A stretch of DNA of 64,000 nucleotides from assembly GCF_018304825.1 (NCBI RefSeq), contig NZ_CP072648.1, forward strand, positions 2,029,501 to 2,093,500. Direction: 5' to 3'. Each line of letters begins with the position of its first letter. Position 1 is the stretch's first letter. Source of the DNA: Chloracidobacterium validum (GTDB taxonomy: Bacteria > Acidobacteriota > Blastocatellia > Chloracidobacteriales > Chloracidobacteriaceae). The notes under the pieces are model-generated. The model worked only from the letters and a program-made list of their open reading frames with translations. It did not search any database and was not told the DNA's origin. Position numbers and translations under genes: made by a program. This document shows positions 8,837-17,016 of this stretch, one piece after another.

Positions 8837-8947
8837 TGACTGGGCAGGAACGGATTGGATAGCTAGACTTACCTCCCCCTCTGCACTTGCTTGGGCGCAC
8901 CCCGCCCAGTCAGCCCCCTAGCTCGTCACCGGGTTCAACCTAGCGAC

Positions 8948-9703
8948 ATGGCTCAACGACTTTTGCCTTCTACCATTGGTCTCGCCCTCAGCGGCGGCGG
9001 ACCACGCGGACTTGCGCACATCGGCGTTGTCAAAGCGCTCGAAAGCTATGGCATGGTGCCGTCCTTCATTGCCGGCACCAGCGCCGGCAGCATTGTCGGC
9101 GCGATGCTGGCAGCCGGGATGTCGTGGCAAGAGATGCGCGCCATTGCGGCTTCGACCTTCTGGCCCGAGCTGTTTGATGGCAAAAACCTGGAACGCTTTT
9201 GCGCCCAGCACTTACCGGCAACCTTTGACAAGCTTGCCCGCCCCTTCGTTGCGGTTGCCAGCGAGTGGCCGTCACGGCGGCTGGTCGTCTTGCGGGAAGG
9301 TGACTTGCCCAGCGCCATTAGCGCCAGTTGCGCCCTGCCTGGCGTGCGGCGACCGGTCATCCGCGATGGGCTTTCCCTGCTCGATGGCGGCATGGCGTGT
9401 CCCCTGCCGTCCGCGCCAGCGCGCGACTTGGGTGCCACCTACATTATTGCATCAGACGTGCTGGGCATATCTTCCGTTTTGCGCGCGGTCGGCGTCGAGC
9501 CTACCGCGCCGACGGTCAGACGCTTTTTCCCGCGCCACTACCGACAGGCGCTCGATGCGGCGGATGTGCTCGTGTCACCAGCGATTCCACTTGCCGGGAT
9601 GCTACCCATCGGCAGCGGCCTCGATGCCGTGATTGCCGCCGGAGAAGCGGCAACTCACGCCATGCTTGGTTGTCAGCTCAAACAGAGCGCCCAAGTCGCC
9701 TAG
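8948..9703 (+). CDS. patatin-like phospholipase / serine hydrolase
   Basis: 251-residue RssA/YlbK-type patatin. It has the oxyanion-hole motif SGGGPRGLAHIG near the N-terminus, the nucleophile elbow GTSAG and the catalytic Asp in LLDGGMACPLP. Such enzymes form a Ser-Asp dyad and act as acyl hydrolases; the substrate is unknown. ATG 8948 is preferred over a TTG at 8891 because the 19 residues in between do not fit the family. No neighbour shares a clear pathway. The call as a patatin is secure, the biological role is not. Confidence 0.9.
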   Translation: MAQRLLPSTIGLALSGGGPRGLAHIGVVKALESYGMVPSFIAGTSAGSIVGAMLAAGMSWQEMRAIAASTFWPELFDGKNLERFCAQHLPATFDKLARPFVAVASEWPSRRLVVLREGDLPSAISASCALPGVRRPVIRDGLSLLDGGMACPLPSAPARDLGATYIIASDVLGISSVLRAVGVEPTAPTVRRFFPRHYRQALDAADVLVSPAIPLAGMLPIGSGLDAVIAAGEAATHAMLGCQLKQSAQVA

Positions 9704-9898
9704 CCAGACGCTTGACTGCCACCTTCAATGACCTTCAGTCGCCCCCGTGCAGGTGGTTGTTCCGGGATGAGCGATGAAAAAAGCAGGCGCTCTTGGAAAG
9801 TACCGACACTGGCTTTTGGGCCTGAAGTTGCCCCAGGCGCTTCCGGCAGGTGAAAAACCTTGCGGGGACTGCGCACTTGTGAAGAGGTTGCGAGCCTT

Positions 9899-10837
9899 TC
9901 AGCGCGGATTGCCTGGAACGGAGATAGCTTCTTCGTCGCCGGCCTCCTCAGTTACGGCTGAAAGCAAAACGGATTGCGCATCAGCCGGGGAAAGTGCTTC
10001 CAACTGACGTTCGAGTTCCAGAATGGCCAGACGACGGTTGAAGACGGCTCCGACCAGAAACACAAATGCAATGACATACATCCAGACCAGCAACACAATG
10101 ACCGTCCCAATGCTGCCGTAAATGCGTCCGTAGGCACTGAAGTTGGCCACATAGATACCGAAGCCAAAGGTTGCCAGTCCCCAGAGCGTGGTAGCAAAGA
10201 CGGCCCCGGGCAAGATATGCCGCCAGCGTGGTGGGCGACTTGGGGCCAAGCGATAGAGGAGCATTTGAATCAGAAAGACGCTCATCACGATGAAAACCCA
10301 CCGCGCGGCGGCCCAGACATAGCCAAAGGTCAGGCTGCCACCGCTGAGGCGGGTGATGATACTTTCGAGGTGTGCGCCAACCACGCCGGCAACCGAAACC
10401 AGCACCAGTGGAAGGCCGACCACAAAGACCAGCTCCAGACACAAAAGCTGCTCTCGCCAAAATGAGCGGCGGGGTGAGATGTTGTAGATGCGGTCCAACG
10501 CCCGCGACAGCGTCGCAATCAGGCCAATGGCTGGCAAGAGCGTTGCGAAAAACGACAGCAGCGCGACTTGTCCGGGACGGCCTTGCATGAGTTGCTGCAA
10601 GTAGGCTTCCACGACGCTAAAGGTGCCCGGCGGCATGATGCGCTGCAAGCCACTCAGAATCACGCCAGTCTGCTCGCTCCCCAGCGCCGCAAAGGCCGCC
10701 ACGAAAAACAACAGCAAAGGGAAAAAGGTGAGAACAAATGAGTAAGCAGCTTCCTTGGCAAAGCCGATGCAGTCGTAATCAAGCGTGTCAAGGATCGTTT
10801 TCCAGAGAAGGCGACGGAACTGTGCAAGCCGACCCAT
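9899..10837 (-). CDS. YihY/BrkB-family membrane protein
   Basis: 312-residue integral membrane protein with about six hydrophobic segments, matching the YihY/virulence factor BrkB (UPF0761) family. Typical stretches are DTLDYDCIGFAKEAAYSF at the N-terminus, where the family's AAxxFxxxxxLxP-like segment lies, and the later WRHILPGAVFATTLW and FSAYGRIYGSIGTVIVL. Molecular function of the family is not established. ATG 10837 has GAGGTAGG close upstream. It follows glgC by 58 bases on the same strand and may be co-transcribed. The C-terminal 40 residues are polar and cytoplasmic in appearance. Confidence 0.92.
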   Translation of the reverse strand: MGRLAQFRRLLWKTILDTLDYDCIGFAKEAAYSFVLTFFPLLLFFVAAFAALGSEQTGVILSGLQRIMPPGTFSVVEAYLQQLMQGRPGQVALLSFFATLLPAIGLIATLSRALDRIYNISPRRSFWREQLLCLELVFVVGLPLVLVSVAGVVGAHLESIITRLSGGSLTFGYVWAAARWVFIVMSVFLIQMLLYRLAPSRPPRWRHILPGAVFATTLWGLATFGFGIYVANFSAYGRIYGSIGTVIVLLVWMYVIAFVFLVGAVFNRRLAILELERQLEALSPADAQSVLLSAVTEEAGDEEAISVPGNPR

Positions 10838-10895
10838 GGCAACCTACCTCGTGCGCACTGGCTCGTTTGCCGTGGCCTGTTTGCCCTAACTTGAC

Positions 10896-12185
10896 TTACA
10901 GAGCCGTGTTGTCCGGCACAACGGCGTCTTTGGGGATGATAATGATGCCATCCCGGATGAAGTAATTTGGTCCATCGGCCTCTTTGATCCCGCTTTCATT
11001 GAGCAGGCGCACATTGTTTCCAATGCGAGCGCCCTTATCGAGAATGGCATTGCGAATGCTACAGAATTTTCCAACGCCAATGTCTGGCCGCCCGGCCGCG
11101 CGGTTTTCCCGAAGGTCATCGAGCGTTTCATATTCGTCCGCGCCCATCATGAGCACGTGGTCAAAGTTTGTTCCGCTTTCCACCCGGCTGCGAATCCCCA
11201 CAATCGAGCGCCGAATCGTCGCCTCATTGATGATACAGCCCTCATTCACAATCGAGTTGATGATTTGCGCGTTGCGCACCTTGGTGCCCGGCAGAAAGCG
11301 TGGACGGGTATAAATAGGCGCGACCATGTCGAAGAAGTTGAAGCGCGGCAACACATCGGTCAACTCGATATTGGCGCGGAAAAACGCGCTGATCGTCCCG
11401 ATGTCTTCCCAATAGCCGTCAAAGAGGTAGGCCCCGACCTGATGGGTTTCGAGCGCATGCGGAATGACTTCCTTGCCAAAGTCCACCCGGTTGGTGTCTT
11501 GGAGCAAGGCCTCCAAGACATCCATTTTGAATACATAAATCCCCATGGAAGCCAAGTAGGGGCGTTTGGCGGCTTCTTCCGCAGACAGACCGAAGCGCGT
11601 CGTGTCAACCCGCATGCTTTCCAGCGCCGCGCCGGTCGGCTTTTCCCGGAACTCAACCACGCGCCCGGCTTCATCCACTTTGAGCAAGCCGAATTCCGAA
11701 GCGTCGTCGGGCGGGATCGCCGTGACGGAAACCGTGATGTCGTTGCCAAATGACTCATGGTAAGCAAGGAACTTGGCGTAATCCATGCGGTAGAGATGGT
11801 CGCCCGACAGAATGAGAATCGTCGTCGCATGGGTGCTTTTCAAGTGCCGGAAGTTTTGCCGAACGGCGTCGGCCGTTCCCTGAAACCAGTCGGGATTTTC
11901 CGGCGTTTGTTCGGCGGCCAGAATTTCGACGAAACCGTTCGCAAACTGGCTGAAGCGATAGGTGCGGGCAATATGCCGGTTGAGTGAGGCTGAGTTGAAC
12001 TGCGTCAAGACCAGAATCCGGGCAATACCGGCGTTGATGCAGTTACTAACGGGGATGTCAATCAAGCGATACTTCCCGCCTAGCGGGACAGCCGGTTTCG
12101 AGCGTTCACGGGTCAGCGGATAAAGCCGCGTCCCCTTGCCGCCACCTAAAATGACAGCCAGAACTTTTTCCATTGCGCCAATCAT
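10896..12185 (-). CDS. glgC: glucose-1-phosphate adenylyltransferase
   Basis: ADP-glucose pyrophosphorylase, which makes ADP-glucose for glycogen. The nucleotide-binding motif [20 protein letters not shown] is at the N-terminus. The catalytic region includes [10 protein letters not shown] and the sugar-phosphate site VEFREKP. The C-terminal left-handed beta-helix carries repeated hexapeptides around [18 protein letters not shown] 12185 has GGAG seven bases upstream; an ATG at 12173 is also in frame. Length is 429 residues, as usual. No other glg gene is in the window. Confidence 0.97.
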   Translation of the reverse strand: MIGAMEKVLAVILGGGKGTRLYPLTRERSKPAVPLGGKYRLIDIPVSNCINAGIARILVLTQFNSASLNRHIARTYRFSQFANGFVEILAAEQTPENPDWFQGTADAVRQNFRHLKSTHATTILILSGDHLYRMDYAKFLAYHESFGNDITVSVTAIPPDDASEFGLLKVDEAGRVVEFREKPTGAALESMRVDTTRFGLSAEEAAKRPYLASMGIYVFKMDVLEALLQDTNRVDFGKEVIPHALETHQVGAYLFDGYWEDIGTISAFFRANIELTDVLPRFNFFDMVAPIYTRPRFLPGTKVRNAQIINSIVNEGCIINEATIRRSIVGIRSRVESGTNFDHVLMMGADEYETLDDLRENRAAGRPDIGVGKFCSIRNAILDKGARIGNNVRLLNESGIKEADGPNYFIRDGIIIIPKDAVVPDNTAL

Positions 12186-12261
12186 TGGGGTACTCCAAAA
12201 AAGCTATGCCATTTTCCTGTGCTATTTTCCTTGGTATGACGATCCCCGATAGCGCCCAGAA

Positions 12262-12705
12262 CTAATCTTGCGCTTTTGGCAACCGAGGGCGGGGCGTCAC
12301 GAATAACCGGCGGTGGCGGTGCGTCCAGGGGCGGCGACTGCGCGTCACCCGCGGCGTTGCCAGGCCACGGCGGAGCGCCGCCACCTCAGTCGTCAGCCGC
12401 TCGATTTGAGCGCGCATGTATCGCTGCTCCACTTCCATTTTTTCCATCACATCAATCGAACGGGACTGGATATTCAACAATCGCCCCACTGTCTGCTGAA
12501 ATGAGTTGACAATGCGCGTCCCCACTTCAGCGAACAAACGCTCGACGCATTCAGAGACATAGGCCTCAAAGTGTTCTCTGGCTTCGTGTTCTCTGGCTTC
12601 GCCACCAGAACGTGTGGCAGCCTTCAGGGCAGAGATGCCCGGCGCATCACCCGACCGGGCATCAGAAGACAGTTCCTTAGACATTGGACTGAAACTACTC
12701 ATCAT
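12262..12705 (-). CDS. hypothetical protein with coiled coil
   Basis: Not recognised. About 147 residues from tandem ATGs at 12705/12702. The N-terminal third is polar and low-complexity. The middle (about residues 45-115) has a heptad-like pattern (FEAYVSECVERLFAEVGTR, later MEVEQRYMRAQIERLTTEV) suggesting a coiled coil. The C-terminus is very basic with many Arg. An in-frame 15-bp tandem duplication produces EAREH twice, and keeping the frame favours real coding. The open frame continues upstream to 13278, but that part is antisense to a better-supported gene. It is divergent from the unknown gene at 12826 and 76 bases upstream of glgC. Confidence 0.6.
   Translation of the reverse strand: MMSSFSPMSKELSSDARSGDAPGISALKAATRSGGEAREHEAREHFEAYVSECVERLFAEVGTRIVNSFQQTVGRLLNIQSRSIDVMEKMEVEQRYMRAQIERLTTEVAALRRGLATPRVTRSRRPWTHRHRRLFVTPRPRLPKAQD
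12571..12600. repeat. 15-bp tandem duplication
   Basis: Two identical adjacent copies of gtgttctctggcttc, at 12571-12585 and 12586-12600, inside the coiled-coil gene. It is in frame and encodes a repeated five-residue block. Confidence 0.95.
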
Positions 12706-12825
12706 TTGGATTTTTGGCTTCAGCTCCTGCGCGTTGAGCGTAGAGGCTGTACGCATGCTAGCACTGTTTTGCCAGTCGTTACCAAGCCACAGCGCGTAAG
12801 TCATACAGGAAAGGTCGTTACACTG

Positions 12826-13701
12826 ATGGACATTCCCCACTATTGGGCAAAGGCGGAGCGAACCGTTTACCGTGGGCAGGGAACCACTCGGCTTGAGCGC
12901 CATCTCATTGTTTGGCGTGGTTCTGACCGGTCGCTGGAAGAGGCTCAAGCTCGCGCGCAACACGAACTCGAAACCCGGATTACCCGCTTTCAACGGGGCG
13001 AACCACTCGGCGACTATCCCGGCGACATCCGGCCGCTCCGCGAACCGGTCATCCAGACCCTCGACGCCGCCACCGGCGAGCGCGTTGCCGTCGTCACCCG
13101 CAACGCTTCTGGCTGCCTGGTGCTCAACACCGCGCAGGTGATGTTCATTGACCTGGACTTTGCGACGGCCCTGGCCGGGGAGTGGCACAACAGTCTGACC
13201 AGGGTCTGGAACTGGCTGCGGGGCAAACCGGCTCCAGACGCGCAGGAGCGGTTGCTGGCGCGCATCCAAGACTGGCATGAACGCGAAGCGCGGGACTGGC
13301 AGGTAAGAGTCTATCGAACCCGCGCCGGCTTTCGCCTGCTGGTCGGGCAGGCGCTCTTTGAGCCGACGGCACCGGCCACCCAGGACCTCCTACGCCGGCT
13401 TGGGTCCGACCAGCGGTACGCCCGGCTCTGCGCCGTGCAGGCGTGTTTTCGCGCTCGGTTGACACCCAAGCCGCATCGGATCGGTCTCGCGCGTCCGCCG
13501 GGGCGTTATCCGTGGCTGACGGCCGACGACATCGAACGCCAGCGCCAGTGGGAAACGATCTATGCCTCACGCATCGGACAGTTTGCCGTCTGCCAATGGC
13601 TTTGTGACCTCGGCCCGCCGAATGTGCATCCAATGGTTTACGACATCCAACGCTTTCACGACGCGCACACCGTGCCGCCAACCAACAAGCCCCTAGCGTA
13701 A
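12826..13701 (+). CDS. conserved-looking hypothetical protein
   Basis: Not recognised. 291 residues from ATG 12826, with AGGAAAGG about 11 bases upstream. It is soluble with no signal peptide or membrane segment. It is rich in Arg, Trp and aromatic residues (for example NSLTRVWNWLRG, RQWETIYASRI) and has a buried-looking strand pair around residues 95-115 (SGCLVLNTAQVMFIDLDF). Two Cys lie in RLCAVQACFRARL and one in CQWLCDLG, without a clear metal motif. It reads as an ordinary folded protein with codon use like its neighbours. It is divergent from the coiled-coil gene, with 120 bp between the starts, and convergent with cvpA. Confidence 0.78.
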   Translation: MDIPHYWAKAERTVYRGQGTTRLERHLIVWRGSDRSLEEAQARAQHELETRITRFQRGEPLGDYPGDIRPLREPVIQTLDAATGERVAVVTRNASGCLVLNTAQVMFIDLDFATALAGEWHNSLTRVWNWLRGKPAPDAQERLLARIQDWHEREARDWQVRVYRTRAGFRLLVGQALFEPTAPATQDLLRRLGSDQRYARLCAVQACFRARLTPKPHRIGLARPPGRYPWLTADDIERQRQWETIYASRIGQFAVCQWLCDLGPPNVHPMVYDIQRFHDAHTVPPTNKPLA

Positions 13702-13749
13702 TGACGCGCGGCGACGAGCCATACAAAGAAAAAACTCCCCAGAAAACAC

Positions 13750-14376
13750 TCAGCGGTGATGCGCCGGACGACGGGCTGGGGCGGTCTCCGGCGCACTGGA
13801 GGCGGCTCCACGGGCTACGTCGGAGGCTGGGCTTCCGGCCGGCTTTGGCGACTTCAGGGCAGCGGCCTTCATCCGACGCAGTTCGGCGATACCCTGCTCA
13901 AAACGCGCCTTCAAATCAGCTTTGCCCAAGTCGGTGAGCAACCGGGACCCCGGCTTGATGAGCGGTGTCACCTGGGCGTTCAAAACGAAAGCTGGCTGCG
14001 CCGGAAAGGCCGTCAGCACCAAGTAGATCACCGACAGAATCAACCACGCCCGCCCGACCCCCAAGGCGCCACCGCCCACCCGGTCGAGAGTGGCCAGTGG
14101 AGTTTTTCGGAAGCGTTTGTGGAGCTGCCGGACGAGTAGGCTGCCCCCAAGGCCGGACAAGACCACCGGGGCCAAGACCCCCACGCCGGAGGCGACCGGC
14201 GACGCGACCCCAAGCGCCTGCAACCCTTGCCCAAGGTCATCGTAGAACAGCAGCGCCATCACCAAGCCCACCAGGAGCGCGCCACTGGCGATCACCGTCT
14301 TCGTCAGTCCCTTGATGGCGCCGCTGATGACTGAAAACGCAACGACGACCACCGCCAACCAGTCAAATGGCGTCAC
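13750..14376 (-). CDS. cvpA: CvpA family membrane protein
   Basis: 208 residues, GTG start at 14376 with GAGAGAGG upstream. The N-terminus FDWLAVVVVAFSVISGAIKG is the family hallmark, followed by three more hydrophobic segments. The C-terminal 60 residues are Ala/Pro-rich and probably disordered. CvpA-type proteins are named after colicin V production and are linked to envelope stress tolerance in other bacteria; the mechanism is unclear. The gene starts 13 bases after radA, so the two form an operon. Confidence 0.88.
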   Translation of the reverse strand: MTPFDWLAVVVVAFSVISGAIKGLTKTVIASGALLVGLVMALLFYDDLGQGLQALGVASPVASGVGVLAPVVLSGLGGSLLVRQLHKRFRKTPLATLDRVGGGALGVGRAWLILSVIYLVLTAFPAQPAFVLNAQVTPLIKPGSRLLTDLGKADLKARFEQGIAELRRMKAAALKSPKPAGSPASDVARGAASSAPETAPARRPAHHR

Positions 14377-14389
14377 AAGCCAACCTCTC

Positions 14390-15781
14390 TCAAAACAGCG
14401 CGTCGAGCGCGTCCAAAACCGACCGCACCCCGACGACGCTCAAGCCTTCCGGCAGTTCAAGACCTGGCAAATTTCCCGCTGGCATGACAACTCGCTCGAA
14501 CCCCATGGCGGCAATTTCACGCAGCCGGACGGCGGGCTGGCTCGTGGCGCGGACCTCACCGGCCAAGCCGACTTCGCCAAACACGACGGTTGCGGGATCA
14601 ATCGCCGTGTTGCGAAAACTCGAAGCCAGTGCCGCCACGATACCCAAATCTACGGCCGGTTCGTCGAGGGTCAGTCCCCCGGCCACATTGACGAACACAT
14701 CATCGCCGAGCATCTGGAGTCCGGCGCGCTTTTCGAGCATGGCAATCAACAGGGCAACGCGGTTGGGTTCGACACCTTCGACCGTCCGGCGGCCCGTGCC
14801 GTACTTACTGCTGCTGACAAGCGCCTGGAGTTCGACCAGCATCGGGCGGGTTCCCTCCATGCAGGCCACGACCACCGACCCGGCCACACCCACCGGCCGC
14901 TGCTGCAAAAACAGCGCCGATGGGTTGGCTACCGGCACCAGGCCCAAGCCGGTCATTTCAAACAGGCCGAGTTCATTGGTCGCGCCAAAGCGGTTCTTGG
15001 TGGCACGCATGATCCGGTGGTTGTGGTGCCGTTCGCCCTCGAAGTAAATGACCGTGTCCACGATATGTTCGAGGGTTTTCGGTCCGGCCAGCGCGCCATC
15101 CTTGGTCACATGGCCAATGAGAAACACCGGCACGCCCTGATGTTTCGCCAACAGCAAGCATTGTCCGGCAGTTTCACGTACTTGGGAGACACTGCCCGGC
15201 GCGCTGTCCAGTCGTTCGGAATAGGTGGTTTGCACGGAGTCCACCACAATGAGCGTCGGCCGAAGCTCGGCAACGACTTCCAGAACCCGTTCCAGACAGG
15301 TTTCCGGCAACAGGTGCAGGTCGCCGGGCTGGAGGCCCAGGCGTTCGCCGCGCAACTTGATTTGGCGCTCGGATTCCTCGCCACTCACGTAAAGCACCCG
15401 TTCACCGGCGCAACTCAATCCGGCTGCCATTTGCAGCAGGAGCGTTGACTTGCCGACACCGGGATCGCCGCCAATGAGCAATAGGCTGCCCGGCACGATG
15501 CCGCCGCCAAGGACGCGATCAAGTTCCGCCATCCCCGATGAGAAGCGGGCGTCGTCCTGACTGGGCACCTGCGCATAGTGGGTTGGCGCAACCCTGGTGG
15601 TTGCGCGCGCCCCAGGCTTCGCGCCGCCGAGACTCCGGGCCACCGCCGCCGCCGAGATGGTCTTTTCTTCACGTTCCTCAACAAACGTATTCCATGCGCC
15701 GCAGTCTGGGCAGCGGCCAAGCCACTTTCGGCTTTGGTAGCTACACTGCTGGCAGGCATAAATGGTTTTTTCTTTCGGCAT
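14390..15781 (-). CDS. radA: DNA repair protein RadA
   Basis: 463-residue RecA-like ATPase/helicase that helps extend recombination intermediates. It has an N-terminal C4 zinc finger (YACQQCSY, later RCPDCGAW), the Walker A motif GGDPGVGKST, the RadA-specific KNRFG motif and a C-terminal Lon-protease-like domain. I start at ATG 15781 (MPKEKTIYACQQC), which is the family N-terminus. A TTG at 15853 would extend into the queA region. It is divergent from queA and heads the radA-cvpA pair. Confidence 0.96.
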   Translation of the reverse strand: MPKEKTIYACQQCSYQSRKWLGRCPDCGAWNTFVEEREEKTISAAAVARSLGGAKPGARATTRVAPTHYAQVPSQDDARFSSGMAELDRVLGGGIVPGSLLLIGGDPGVGKSTLLLQMAAGLSCAGERVLYVSGEESERQIKLRGERLGLQPGDLHLLPETCLERVLEVVAELRPTLIVVDSVQTTYSERLDSAPGSVSQVRETAGQCLLLAKHQGVPVFLIGHVTKDGALAGPKTLEHIVDTVIYFEGERHHNHRIMRATKNRFGATNELGLFEMTGLGLVPVANPSALFLQQRPVGVAGSVVVACMEGTRPMLVELQALVSSSKYGTGRRTVEGVEPNRVALLIAMLEKRAGLQMLGDDVFVNVAGGLTLDEPAVDLGIVAALASSFRNTAIDPATVVFGEVGLAGEVRATSQPAVRLREIAAMGFERVVMPAGNLPGLELPEGLSVVGVRSVLDALDALF

Positions 15782-15876
15782 GGTCGGTTGTCTGCGGCCT
15801 GGCGCTGCGCCCCTGGAAGACTTAGATTTCCACGAATTTAGTTCATTCGACAATGCCCCACAGCCAGGCCACCATC

Positions 15877-16920
15877 ATGCAACTTTCCGATCTCGACTAC
15901 GTCTTGCCACCGGAATGTATCGCCCAGCAACCCTGTGAGCCACGTGACCAGGCGCGCTTGCTGGCGCTTGACCGGAAGACAGGCGCGCGGCGCGACTGCC
16001 GCGTGAGCGACTTGCCGGACTTGTTGCGTGCCGGCGATGTGCTCGTGCTGAATGATACCCGCGTCTTTCCGGCGCGACTCATCGGCCGGCGCGAACCAAC
16101 TGGCGGTGCGGTAGAAGTTTTTTTGGTTCGGGAAACTGCTCCCAAGACTTGGCTGGCGCTTGTCAAGCCGGGGCGTCGCGTGCGGGTGGGCGACCGCCTG
16201 ACGTTTGGCGATGGCGTCTTGCGCGGCGTTGTCACCGGTCGTATGGCGGATGGACGCCGCCTGATAACCTTCACTTGTGATGGCGATTTCTTTTCAACGC
16301 TCGATGTCATTGGACGTACGCCACTTCCGCCCTACATCACACGCGCGACCGAGCACCCAAACGACCGAGAACGCTACCAGACGGTGTATGCGGCCGCGCG
16401 CGGTTCGATTGCCGCGCCAACGGCCGGTTTGCATTTCACCCCGGCACTGCTGGCAATCCTGGAACGCCAAGGTGTCGAGATTGCCAAGCTGACCCTGCAT
16501 GTCGGCTATGGGACGTTTCAGCCCGTCCGTACGGAAAATCTGGCCGAGCATCGGGTTGAACCCGAAGTCTATGTCGTGCCGGAAGCAACCGCCCGGCAAA
16601 TCACCCTGGCCAAACGCTCAGGCCGCCGCGTCATTGCCGTTGGGACAACCTCCACCCGGACGCTTGAAACGGTCGCCCGCGCAACAGACGACGGCATGGC
16701 GGTCGTTCCCGGTCAGGGCATGACGGATTTGACGATTGTGCCGGGATTCGAGTTTCGCGTCCTGGACGGACTGCTGACCAACTTCCACCTGCCCAAGTCG
16801 TCGCTTTTGGCGCTCGTGGTGGCGTTTGGTGGCTACCAGCCGGTGATGGAAGCCTACCGCCATGCAGTTGCCGCGCGTTATCGTTTTTACAGTTACGGCG
16901 ACGCCATGCTGCTACTGTAA
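15877..16920 (+). CDS. queA: S-adenosylmethionine:tRNA ribosyltransferase-isomerase
   Basis: Makes epoxyqueuosine in tRNA by transferring and isomerising the ribosyl group of S-adenosylmethionine. The N-terminus MQLSDLDYVLPPECIAQ matches the family exactly from ATG 15877; an ATG at 15853 adds eight residues. Conserved blocks include VLNDTRVFPARL, APTAGLHFT and LHVGYGTF. At 347 residues the length is normal. It stands alone on the plus strand, divergent from radA; the other queuosine genes are not in the window. Confidence 0.97.
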   Translation: MQLSDLDYVLPPECIAQQPCEPRDQARLLALDRKTGARRDCRVSDLPDLLRAGDVLVLNDTRVFPARLIGRREPTGGAVEVFLVRETAPKTWLALVKPGRRVRVGDRLTFGDGVLRGVVTGRMADGRRLITFTCDGDFFSTLDVIGRTPLPPYITRATEHPNDRERYQTVYAAARGSIAAPTAGLHFTPALLAILERQGVEIAKLTLHVGYGTFQPVRTENLAEHRVEPEVYVVPEATARQITLAKRSGRRVIAVGTTSTRTLETVARATDDGMAVVPGQGMTDLTIVPGFEFRVLDGLLTNFHLPKSSLLALVVAFGGYQPVMEAYRHAVAARYRFYSYGDAMLLL

Positions 16921-17016
16921 GCCAATTAACATTGCCAATTCGACTGAAACTTCTGCCCCCCCAATTACATTACTTTGACTTGTCATTGCCCATTTCATCG
17001 TTTTGAGGTTTTGCCC

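Noticed and set aside
9774-10007. 77-codon plus-strand frame after the patatin gene
   Set aside because: Runs into the antisense of YihY and has no homology-like pattern or ribosome binding site.
12706-13278. Upstream extension of the coiled-coil frame on the minus strand
   Set aside because: Antisense to the plus-strand gene at 12826, and its composition is Arg/Ala/Gly shadow sequence; tandem ATGs at 12705 are a better start.
14312-15448. 378-codon plus-strand open frame
   Set aside because: Antisense to radA, which has zinc-finger, Walker and KNRFG motifs; the translation is His/Gln/Arg-rich shadow sequence.
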